A stretch of DNA of 7,003 nt, taken from positions 1-7,003 of the forward strand of contig CALYQY010000104.1 of the NCBI GenBank assembly GCA_945291235.1, read 5' to 3'. The notes under the pieces were generated by a model. That model was not told the DNA's origin. It did not search any database and worked only from the letters and a program-made list of their open reading frames with translations. The DNA comes from an uncultured Gilliamella sp. GTDB taxonomy: Bacteria; Pseudomonadota; Gammaproteobacteria; Enterobacterales; Enterobacteriaceae. A program made the translations under genes and the position numbers. Each line of letters begins with the position of its first letter. The first letter of the stretch is position 1. Positions 1 to 6,978 of the stretch are shown piece by piece.

Positions 1-95
1 TACCGATTATTTTAGTTCGTATCGTAAATACCATGTTAATACTTATCAAATATGAAAACTTTTTAATAGACCGACAGAGTAGAACATTTTGTTTA

Positions 96-430
96 CGGTT
101 TATCCCTGTGTGTACAGGGAACACGTGATTTTGTTTATTTATTGGTATCCAGTTGATCGGTTTATCCCTGTGTGTACAGGGAACACTATCAAATATACTT
201 CATTTTCCCATTTTACTTCGGTTTATCCCTGTGTGTACAGGGAACACTAATAGCCCTCGAATTGGCGAGCATATCCCTGCGGTTTATCCCTGTGTGTACA
301 GGGAACACGAACTGATAAATTCAGTAAAACCGTGTCATAAAGGTTTATCCCTGTGTGTACAGGGAACACTCGTCAGTTGTTCGAACTATCTCACTCAGTA
401 CCGGTTTATCCCTGTGTGTACAGGGAACAC
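96..430 (-). CRISPR. Type I-E CRISPR array, 6 repeats and 5 spacers
   Basis: Six 29-nt repeats lie at 96-124, 158-186, 219-247, 280-308, 341-369 and 402-430. Read on the minus strand, each starts GTGTTCCC, has a 6-bp stem CCCTGT/ACAGGG around a 4-nt loop ACAC, and ends in the 8-nt handle ATAAACCG, the I-E layout of 21 nt before and 8 nt after the Cas6e cut. By eye the repeats are identical except that the one at 341-369 ends in T instead of G (plus-strand A at 341). Spacers are 125-157 (33 nt), 187-218, 248-279, 309-340 and 370-401 (32 nt each). Orientation is set by the I-E consensus, by the cas operon running the same way, and by the leader lying between cas2 and the repeat at 402-430. The newest spacer is therefore 370-401 and the oldest 125-157. 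Spacer targets cannot be told from the window. Confidence 0.98.
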
Positions 431-514
431 TCTAAACGTAGCTATTTGTTTTATTTAAACTTATAGCGACCACGAAATTCTACCAGATTTTTTTAATTTT
501 TAAAGAACTTTAAC
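431..514 (-). promoter_or_regulatory. CRISPR leader with candidate crRNA promoter
   Basis: This is the 84-nt AT-rich stretch between the cas2 stop and the first repeat. Read on the minus strand it ends in GTTTAGA directly against the repeat, which matches the end of the E. coli K-12 leader as I recall it (ATGTTTAGA before the repeat). A CTGGTAGA segment also resembles the TTGGTAGA of that leader. A candidate promoter is CTGGTA (486-481) as -35, a 15-nt spacer, and TATAAG (465-460) as -10. This would start the pre-crRNA about 20 nt before the first repeat. The spacer is short, so the promoter is tentative. The leader is also where Cas1-Cas2, helped by IHF in E. coli, would insert new spacers; I see only a weak IHF-like match (AAACAA with a CTA after four bases). 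Confidence 0.7.
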
Positions 515-1728
<1,214 letters not shown>

Positions 1729-1738
1729 ATTAAATATC

Positions 1739-2410
1739 CTATTGACAGTGTTTGATTAAAAATAGCCCACAGCCAAATCCTTTGCTTTTACCAATACCTT
1801 GATAAAGTGTAGCTAAAAATAGTTTTGGATCAGTAACAGTCAAAACCCCCTCGAAATCAACACTACTATAACTAATCGGTTTAAGTTCTGACTTTTTATT
1901 AAGCAGATGTTGGTTGTAACTGATAACATTACAGCAGACTGCTGAATGATCATTTTGTTGTAATGAAAATCCACGTTTTTCACTTTGCTTAATCAACCAA
2001 TCTATGGCCGCTTGATATTGCTGAGCTTTGATCTCATTCGATGATAATCCCTGTTGTTTAGCCTGATACTTAGCGTTCATCATCACATCACATCGTTTTC
2101 CTTGTTTCATGACAACAGGATTGGCACGTAATAAAAAACTTAACTTCATGCCTGTTGTTAATTGTGGTGCATAAGGTTTTGTATCGACTTTAAATAATTC
2201 ATGATTGGTAAGCGGTGCAACTTCAGATAAAAGATAAAACTGAGGTTTTTTAGTCTTTTGATCTTTATGAAATAAAAATGGACGTTTATTTTCATCAGGA
2301 AACAGTTGCCATAACCATTGATGCATAGCATATTCACCAGCAGACAACCATTTTTGTTGCATCACATAAGGAAGCCGCTCAAGTTTTAGCTCGACTTTCG
2401 AAAAATACAT
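1739..2410 (-). CDS. cas6e: Cas6e (CasE), crRNA-processing endoribonuclease of Cascade
   Basis: This 223-residue protein has the Cas6e (Cse3/CasE) layout: start MYFSKVEL, Y27 and H30 in YAMHQWLWQLFPD (matching catalytic-region Y17 and H20 of E. coli CasE), LRANP at 94-98, VDFEGVLTVTD at 184-194, and the C-terminal glycine-rich loop GIGKSKGFGCGL at 205-216. Cas6e cuts pre-crRNA at the 3' base of the repeat hairpin and stays bound to it as the head of Cascade. It is about 24 residues longer than E. coli CasE (199), partly from a longer N-terminal loop and a Lys/Gln-rich middle. The ATG at 2410 directly follows the cas5e stop with no gap, and AAGGAG lies 7-8 nt upstream within the end of cas5e, so the two are probably translationally coupled. 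Its stop codon overlaps the cas1 ribosome binding site. Confidence 0.96.
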   Translation of the reverse strand: MYFSKVELKLERLPYVMQQKWLSAGEYAMHQWLWQLFPDENKRPFLFHKDQKTKKPQFYLLSEVAPLTNHELFKVDTKPYAPQLTTGMKLSFLLRANPVVMKQGKRCDVMMNAKYQAKQQGLSSNEIKAQQYQAAIDWLIKQSEKRGFSLQQNDHSAVCCNVISYNQHLLNKKSELKPISYSSVDFEGVLTVTDPKLFLATLYQGIGKSKGFGCGLFLIKHCQ

Positions 2411-3154
2411 CTATTCGCTCCTTTTTAAGTGTCCTGTATATTGCTGACGATTGATAAATTGCCAACGCTTCCGATTAATGGGCTGATCTTGTCGAAGTTG
2501 TATTTTAATTACGTCAAAATGCGCTTCTTGATCAGGATGATCCCAGTAATATTCGTTAGCATCACTATCAATTAAATCGTTAAGGATTGAATCACATTGG
2601 TGATATTGACGATAATGGTCATCAGCGAAGACAAAAGCATCACTAAGCTCACCTTCATAAATCACCGGCGCTAATGGCAATGACAATGGCGAGTTTTTCC
2701 TGCCCACATAAAGTGGAAAGACAGGTGTTAATAATGCCTGCTTTATCTGCTCTACAGAATAAGGAGCGCCTTTTGTTTCGGTAATAATAATTTGATAATA
2801 GACATCGTTGTAATATTCACGCTTGGTAAGTAGAGTTTCAAGATCTTGAGGATTTCGACGTATTTCATCAAAACGTGTGTAAAATACATCTTTTTTATTC
2901 GCTTTTGGCATCTGAACAGTATGAAAATCACTAAACCAACGACTCTTATCAACAAAAGGGCGAACTGCAACATGATAATGCTGATTGAAAGCATCAATAC
3001 ACTCATCATTACGCCGAATACCTAATGCTGCCGCCAAAAAACCTAATACAGCCGAGCGGGAAGGAATAATATTGCTGTGGCGAACTTCGCCAACAGCCGG
3101 TTCCCCCCACGATGTGAGCGGTGCATAAATCTGAAAAATAAGATGTTTTATCAT
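2411..3154 (-). CDS. cas5e: Cas5e (CasD), crRNA 5'-handle-binding Cascade subunit
   Basis: A 247-residue Cas5 of the I-E subtype (E. coli CasD is 224). Recognisable segments are the N-terminal RAMP strand ending in SWGEP (15-19), PSRSAVLGFLAAALGI (31-46; PTRSGLLGLLGACLGI in E. coli), DFHTV (76-80; DYHTV in E. coli) and LYVGRKNSPLSLPL (148-161; YLGRRSCPLTHPL in E. coli). Cas5e caps the crRNA 5' handle and contacts Cas8e at the tail of the complex. The start ATG at 3154 has GGAG 8 nt upstream, and this Shine-Dalgarno overlaps the TAA of cas7e 12 nt away. The C-terminal part (about 175-225) is acidic and less conserved, which accounts for most of the extra length. No damage is seen. Confidence 0.95.
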   Translation of the reverse strand: MIKHLIFQIYAPLTSWGEPAVGEVRHSNIIPSRSAVLGFLAAALGIRRNDECIDAFNQHYHVAVRPFVDKSRWFSDFHTVQMPKANKKDVFYTRFDEIRRNPQDLETLLTKREYYNDVYYQIIITETKGAPYSVEQIKQALLTPVFPLYVGRKNSPLSLPLAPVIYEGELSDAFVFADDHYRQYHQCDSILNDLIDSDANEYYWDHPDQEAHFDVIKIQLRQDQPINRKRWQFINRQQYTGHLKRSE

Positions 3155-3166
3155 CTTGACCGCTCC

Positions 3167-4231
3167 TTATTTTTGCGCAACAAACGTTAATGCAGCAGCA
3201 AGTGTTCCTTCTCCACTTTCAATATTGAGTTTGTAGCGATCATCAGCACATTGACCATAAACTTGATCAAACTTATTCAATTGTTGCTCTAATCTTGTAA
3301 TAGCATCATTCACCATATCTTGGCTGCGGATGGGATTGAAATAAGCAACAGCAAGTGAACGTGGTTGCTGAGTACCTTTTTCAATCAATAAATAAGAGGT
3401 ATAAGCACGTGATGCAAAGCTATTTTGCATACCTGTTGGCGCCACTTTGGCAGCAGATTCAGTTAATGCTTTTAGCGTCTTTTCTACCAATGCTTCATCA
3501 CCATTTAGGTTATCAAGGAGTAAATCACGACTAATACAGATATAAGTATAAAACAGTGCCGAGGCAAATCCACGTTCGCCTAAGTGGGCAGAACCAGCAT
3601 CATGTTCTTTATTATTTAAATCATCAACAGCAGTGAAAAAATCATCTTCGATTGTGACTGAACTAACCCCTAAAGCATGAGAAACCTGACAGGCAGCATC
3701 CACATTAAATGCAGGACTATCCGCTAACATTCGACCAAACAGGGCTATGTCAACACTGCTATTTTGTTTGCGTAATAGTTTAACTTCGTCATCTGTTGGA
3801 ACCCTTTTTTCGCTAATCAATTGTTTAACTAACGAGGCAATTGCGTGTTGCTCATCGTTACTGATATGGACTAACTGTTCAATATCGATATTAGTCAGTG
3901 GATCTTTTGGTGCTTTTTCATTTTTAACTTTACCAAATTGTCCTGCAATTTTAATGGCACTTTCTTTGGCTATTTTTTCAGACACTCCTTGTTCAACCAT
4001 CGGTTTATAAATCCAATCTCTTGCAAATCGACGAGAACGAACACCAATATGATCACTTAAAGATTGATAAAAACAATCTGAGGTACGCCATGCTCTTTTT
4101 AAACTTTGAGAAGAAATCCGTAGACGATCGCTATTACCCATTATAGCGGTTTTAGGTCGTCCCAAGTCATCACGATTTAAATTAGAAGGGGCATAAGCCG
4201 TTAGTAAATGTAATTGAATAAATGTACTCAT
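3167..4231 (-). CDS. cas7e: Cas7e (CasC), crRNA backbone subunit of Cascade
   Basis: A 354-residue Cas7 of the I-E (Cse4/CasC) family (E. coli CasC is 363). Visible family segments are NLNRDDLGRPKTAIMG (17-32), RLRISSQSLKRAWR (36-49), VDIALFGRMLADSPAF (160-175), FFTAVDDL (198-205) and GSAHLGERGFASALFYTY (213-230). In E. coli Cascade six copies polymerise along the crRNA spacer and kink the guide every sixth base. The ATG at 4231 starts 5 nt after the cas11 stop, with AAAGGAA overlapping the last codons of cas11 as Shine-Dalgarno. High expression relative to its neighbours would be expected from the stoichiometry, but I see no separate promoter. The gene looks intact. Confidence 0.97.
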   Translation of the reverse strand: MSTFIQLHLLTAYAPSNLNRDDLGRPKTAIMGNSDRLRISSQSLKRAWRTSDCFYQSLSDHIGVRSRRFARDWIYKPMVEQGVSEKIAKESAIKIAGQFGKVKNEKAPKDPLTNIDIEQLVHISNDEQHAIASLVKQLISEKRVPTDDEVKLLRKQNSSVDIALFGRMLADSPAFNVDAACQVSHALGVSSVTIEDDFFTAVDDLNNKEHDAGSAHLGERGFASALFYTYICISRDLLLDNLNGDEALVEKTLKALTESAAKVAPTGMQNSFASRAYTSYLLIEKGTQQPRSLAVAYFNPIRSQDMVNDAITRLEQQLNKFDQVYGQCADDRYKLNIESGEGTLAAALTFVAQK

Positions 4232-4236
4232 ATTAA

Positions 4237-4854
4237 TTATTCCTTTGATGTTTTTTTAGTTGAGTTGTAATCCATTGCCCAACGAACAGAAAGACGTTTA
4301 AATGGATCAGAATTGGAAGGTAAATTTTGTTGACGTTCATGCCATTCTTGTACCCATAAAAAGATGCCATCAGCCAATGAAAAGAGATTGACACCATTTT
4401 TACCACGTATTTTTATCGCTCGAATTAAATGACGACAAAACTCCTCGGGCGTATCGCTCGCTAAAAGTTGTTCAAAGCGTAATCGAGATAAAAAATTACG
4501 TTCTCCGCCTCGAACCTTTTCACTTAGTTGTGATGCAAAAGGAGCATTATCATTGTTGGAATCGGCAAATGAGGCGACCCACGAAAAATAAACTAATGCT
4601 CGTTGATGAATCTGGTCATCATTGAATGCATTATCTTTATCAACCAAAGCTTGATTTAAAATACGATAGCCTTCTTGAGAGAATATTTCATAAAAGTCCG
4701 TTACATGACGTAGATTTGCACGTAATTGTCTTCCGTTGTAGGTACAACCATTAAATCCATATCGCCGTTCTTGCAACATCGAAAACCAATCATCAATGAT
4801 TTTTTTGTGGTTTTCTTTGAGAATAATCGATTTCCTCATAAAACTATTTGACAT
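4237..4854 (-). CDS. cas11: Cas11 (CasB/Cse2), small subunit of Cascade
   Basis: A 205-residue Cse2-family protein, longer than E. coli CasB (160). The family core is GGERNFLSRLRFEQLLAS (116-133), RHLIRAIK (141-148), VNLFSLADGIFLW (155-167) and the C-terminal SVRWAMDYN (189-197). The basic residues in these helices are in the region that contacts nucleic acid in Cse2. Two copies form the belly of I-E Cascade and stabilise the R-loop. The extra length sits mostly in the loops before residue 116. The ATG at 4854 is preceded by GGGAG at good spacing. A later Met (residue 6) is possible but has no better ribosome site. The gap to cas8e is 25 nt, the longest in the operon, and begins at a small hairpin around the cas8e stop. 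Confidence 0.95.
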   Translation of the reverse strand: MSNSFMRKSIILKENHKKIIDDWFSMLQERRYGFNGCTYNGRQLRANLRHVTDFYEIFSQEGYRILNQALVDKDNAFNDDQIHQRALVYFSWVASFADSNNDNAPFASQLSEKVRGGERNFLSRLRFEQLLASDTPEEFCRHLIRAIKIRGKNGVNLFSLADGIFLWVQEWHERQQNLPSNSDPFKRLSVRWAMDYNSTKKTSKE

Positions 4855-4872
4855 CTTGTACTCCCTTTTTCA

Positions 4873-4888
4873 AGCAAACTTATTTGCT
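4873..4888 (-). other. Small inverted repeat around the cas8e stop codon
   Basis: AGCAAA (4873-4878) and TTTGCT (4883-4888) form a 6-bp stem with a 4-nt loop that contains most of the cas8e TAA. It lies between cas8e and cas11 in the mRNA and has no T-tract after it on the minus strand, so it is not a terminator in the operon direction. It could affect mRNA stability or uncouple translation between the two genes; it could also be chance in AT-rich sequence. Confidence 0.3.
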
Positions 4889-6430
4889 ACTTTTTATTTT
4901 CTTAAAATACGTAAGTTTATTAAAATCAGAAAACAACTTTTCTCTGGCCCTAATCTGAATATAAATTTCCTTATTCGTTTTATTATCCTTAAGGTATTTA
5001 AGAGGTTGATTAGGATTGCCAAAAGCAGCTCTATCATAAACTTGGATAATATAATGTAATAATGTGTTTGCCCACTCTGCTAACAATGATTGCCGACCAC
5101 TGGAATTATCTTTTTGTATAATTAATTGTTTTACCAATTGATAAAATGGCAATTCTGTTTCTTTCCAAAAGGCAATATCAATTAAAGTTGACTGCTTATT
5201 GATTGCCGTCATCGCTTTACGCAAAATCGGTAATGAATCTTTACTGAGTGCTAAAGCTTGAGCGATTATCTCTTTTAAATCACTGTTAGGATCCGCCAAA
5301 TCAGGATAGACAGGGAATGTGTGTTCATACCAACAACGAGCCTTCATATTGTCAAAATCGTAACCAAAACACCATAAATGGTAGTGTTGTTTATCTTTAA
5401 AGTTTCGATCAAGATGAGTGGTAACCACTCTAGCTGAATGCGTATCATCATTGGCACTCACCATACCTAACCAATCTCGATATATTAAGCCGCCCGGTTG
5501 CCCTTTAATGGCAAGTTGCTCACCTGTCTTTTTATCTGTTCGATAGGGTGTTAGTGGATGTAGCCAATGTTGATATTGAATGCCATAATTTTTGGTTTGA
5601 TATTGGGTAATTAGTTGTGTTGAGAATTCACCACAAATGTCACATTGCCCTTGCTCAGTTTGGTGAAAATCTAACTCAATTCGCCGAGGCATTCCCCAAA
5701 AAGATTGGCAGTAATTAGCTTGTTCAGGAAATAAACTTAAATTTTTAGGTGGTTCACTAGTCTTTGTTGCGGCTAACCAAGGAAAGACTGATGCATCAAA
5801 CTGCTGCGGTTTTTCTTCATCATCTAAAGGGATCACATTTAACCACAATTTTTTCCATAATGGAGTCGGTTTATTCAGTTCAGGCATGATTAAAGTCGTG
5901 ATAGGCCCTCCACCACGCAAACTCACTCGATGTCCTTGACCACCCGACGGAGCATTAGTTTGCAAAGTGAATAGCGCCATAGCAGCACAGTGTGGGCATA
6001 TTGCCTTGACGAAATCTCGTTTAATAAAGTGATCGGTATTTCGTTTTAATGCATTCTCGCCTGGGGCTTCAACCAATAAACCCGATATAGGAACTTTATT
6101 CCCATTTAACGGTGCAAAATCTTGCATAAAAGAGGGTTTTGTTGCGCCAAATTGCATGGCAGTTCTGACTTGTTCAAACGCTTCGGTTAGTTGCTGTAAT
6201 GAAAAACCATTATTCCAATATTCTCGCCACTCTGAATTATCTTCGGGCGATAGTGTGGTTTGCAATAAACCAATAAGAAACTGGTAAGCCGCACCTTGAA
6301 AATCGGGTCTTAAATAAGCTAAATCTGAAATGGTTTCATCAGCCAGTTGGCTAGGTTGAATTTTACTAAGATGACCATCGAAATGAACAACCGAAATCCA
6401 TTTTTCGTCTATTAAAGATAAAGTAGACAA
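4880..6430 (-). CDS. cas8e: Cas8e (CasA/Cse1), large Cascade subunit for PAM recognition
   Basis: A 516-residue Cse1-family protein (E. coli 502). It starts MSTLSLIDEKWI, matching the family's short N-terminal LIDxWI segment. Two CxxC pairs, C145/C148 (CPHC) and C263/C266 (CDIC), correspond to CGGC and CSCC in E. coli and probably form a zinc site. The glycine-rich SLRGGGPITTL (170-180) aligns with GLRGGTPVTTF of E. coli in the region that reads the PAM. The C-terminal part (about 385-516) would be the four-helix bundle. Cas8e recognises the PAM, opens the duplex and recruits Cas3. The start is TTG at 6430-6428, chosen because the protein begins at the family start there and AGGAG lies 7 nt upstream; there is no suitable ATG nearby. 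It is the first cas gene visible, with no cas3 before it in the window. Confidence 0.96.
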   Translation of the reverse strand: MSTLSLIDEKWISVVHFDGHLSKIQPSQLADETISDLAYLRPDFQGAAYQFLIGLLQTTLSPEDNSEWREYWNNGFSLQQLTEAFEQVRTAMQFGATKPSFMQDFAPLNGNKVPISGLLVEAPGENALKRNTDHFIKRDFVKAICPHCAAMALFTLQTNAPSGGQGHRVSLRGGGPITTLIMPELNKPTPLWKKLWLNVIPLDDEEKPQQFDASVFPWLAATKTSEPPKNLSLFPEQANYCQSFWGMPRRIELDFHQTEQGQCDICGEFSTQLITQYQTKNYGIQYQHWLHPLTPYRTDKKTGEQLAIKGQPGGLIYRDWLGMVSANDDTHSARVVTTHLDRNFKDKQHYHLWCFGYDFDNMKARCWYEHTFPVYPDLADPNSDLKEIIAQALALSKDSLPILRKAMTAINKQSTLIDIAFWKETELPFYQLVKQLIIQKDNSSGRQSLLAEWANTLLHYIIQVYDRAAFGNPNQPLKYLKDNKTNKEIYIQIRAREKLFSDFNKLTYFKKIKSSK

Positions 6431-6440
6431 ATTTTACTCC

Positions 6441-6466
6441 TTTTTTCCTATATAAGCGGTATCATA
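6441..6466 (-). promoter_or_regulatory. Candidate -10 hexamer and ribosome site for the cas operon
   Basis: On the minus strand TATGAT (6466-6461) is a five-of-six match to a -10 box, about 30 nt before the cas8e start. A strong Shine-Dalgarno AAAAAAGGAG follows 7 nt upstream of the TTG. No good -35 lies 16-18 nt before the hexamer, which would suit a promoter that needs an activator. In E. coli the cas operon is silenced by H-NS and relieved by LeuO, but nothing here shows which regulator acts. The ribosome site is convincing; the promoter is tentative. Confidence 0.4.
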
Positions 6467-6490
6467 GATCGACACCGCTTATCGTTTTTT
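6452..6490 (+). terminator. Perfect 9-bp palindrome followed by T6 upstream of cas8e
   Basis: ATAAGCGGT (6452-6460) pairs exactly with ACCGCTTAT (6474-6482) around a 13-nt loop. Two bases later there is a run of six T (6485-6490) on the plus strand. This has the form of a rho-independent terminator for rightward transcription, but no plus-strand gene lies to its left. On the minus strand it would instead be an operator-like palindrome enclosing the -10-like TATGAT, just upstream of the cas8e ribosome site. The sequence cannot decide between blocking antisense transcription and acting as a regulator site. Confidence 0.45.
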
Positions 6491-6510
6491 AATTGTGAAA
6501 AATTAATAAA

Positions 6511-6669
6511 TCACCAAATGGATTTGTTAATTTCAAAAGTGAATATAAAACTATATTCTCCATTTTCATCTATTTTCTTTCTTAATTTAAAAATCCAAGA
6601 TATTTTTTTAAATCGAACGTTAATAGGTAATCTAAAAATTTCATGTAAAATTGATGTAAATATTTTCAA
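6511..6669 (-). CDS. Possible small protein of 52 residues, unknown function
   Basis: A frame of 52 codons opens with TTG at 6669-6667 and ends in TGA at 6511-6513. A GAGG Shine-Dalgarno (6681-6678) sits 8 nt before the start, a good spacing. The product is basic (about ten Lys/Arg against five Asp/Glu) and aromatic, with a middle RFKKISWIFKLRKK (19-32) and a C-terminal half of alternating residues (EYSFIFTFEI, 38-47) that suggests beta strands. It has no signal peptide or obvious membrane span. It ends 80 nt before cas8e, in the position cas3 holds in E. coli, and could share the operon transcript. I do not recognise the family. It may be a genuine small gene, a decayed remnant, or chance in AT-rich DNA; the ribosome site is the main support. 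Confidence 0.4.
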   Translation of the reverse strand: MKIFTSILHEIFRLPINVRFKKISWIFKLRKKIDENGEYSFIFTFEINKSIW

Positions 6670-6698
6670 AATAACAACCTCTTAATTTGGATTAATGA

Positions 6699-6726
6699 TT
6701 GAAAATATCAGCAATACATGTATACT
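6699..6726 (+). promoter_or_regulatory. Candidate rightward sigma70 promoter
   Basis: TTGAAA (6699-6704), a 16-nt spacer and TATACT (6721-6726) each match the sigma70 hexamers at five of six positions. Transcription would start near 6733, about 25 nt before the small plus-strand ORF at 6759. On the other strand the same segment offers a weaker leftward pair, TTGAGT (6729-6724) and TATTTT (6707-6702) with 16-nt spacing, which would lead into the 52-codon ORF. It is unproven but the best promoter-like match I found in the right-hand region. Confidence 0.5.
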
Positions 6727-6758
6727 CAAGGAACCCTAATCCATGGAGGTTACATGCA

Positions 6759-6845
6759 ATGCTGAAATTCGGCTGGTTTGTAACCAACCATGATCAATTT
6801 AACACAATAAATTTAGCACCGCAACTAAAATATAAAGATATATAA
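6759..6845 (+). CDS. Possible 28-residue small ORF or leader peptide
   Basis: ATG at 6759 opens a frame of 28 codons ending in TAA at 6843-6845. A strong GGAGG (6745-6749) lies 9 nt upstream and a good promoter match lies further upstream. The peptide begins MLKFGWFVTNHDQF and is not recognised. An earlier ATG at 6754 is too close to the ribosome site and stops after three codons. Possible readings are a real small protein, a leader peptide, the surviving 5' end of a lost gene, or an untranslated small RNA whose promoter is real. A terminator-like hairpin follows at 6957. Confidence 0.33.
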   Translation: MLKFGWFVTNHDQFNTINLAPQLKYKDI

Positions 6846-6956
6846 TAAGAGAAATTTAATTTTTAATTTTCTACCTTCCCGTTTTCTATGATACAATTTT
6901 ATTTGTTCCTTATTTTGATAGGGCTAAACCAATATAAAATAAAAATCGCAATCAGT

Positions 6957-6978
6957 TCCCCACTACCGTGGGGATTTT
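6957..6978 (+). terminator. GC-rich hairpin followed by T4, terminator-like
   Basis: TCCCCAC (6957-6963) pairs with GTGGGGA (6968-6974) around a TACC loop, giving a 7-bp GC-rich stem in otherwise AT-rich DNA, followed by TTTT. It fits a rightward rho-independent terminator with a short U-tract and would close a transcript of about 245 nt from the promoter at 6699-6726. The core also resembles a type I-E CRISPR repeat (AGTTCCCC ... GGGGAT), but the following ATTTTCAT does not match the usual handle, and no second copy fits in the window. Confidence 0.5.

Noticed and set aside
44..53. TATCAAATAT shared between the left flank and the spacer at 187-218
   Set aside because: Ten bases of A/T-rich identity is expected by chance; it does not extend and is not evidence of self-targeting.
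35..63. A possible seventh, degenerate repeat one step left of the array
   Set aside because: The sequence at the expected 61-nt step shows no stem or handle similarity.
153..458. A 101-codon plus-strand open frame across the CRISPR array
   Set aside because: It is produced by repeat units without stops. The peptide repeats segments such as SLCVQGT and PVCTGNT with every CRISPR repeat and has no independent support.
2752..3009. Second minus-strand frame inside cas5e
   Set aside because: It overlaps Cas5e coding sequence in another frame and has low-complexity Ile/Leu content and no family match.
3747..4010. Plus-strand open frame inside cas7e
   Set aside because: It is antisense to a well-conserved Cas7e coding region; its Leu/Ser/Cys-rich sequence is typical of a reverse-strand shadow.
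4796..5059. Plus-strand hydrophobic open frame across the cas11/cas8e junction
   Set aside because: It is antisense to two confident genes; the hydrophobic look comes from reading AT-rich coding sequence backwards.
6825..6896. Minus-strand 23-codon ORF with TTG start and AAGGA 10 nt upstream
   Set aside because: It is very short, AT-driven, has no promoter and lies opposite the better-supported rightward unit.
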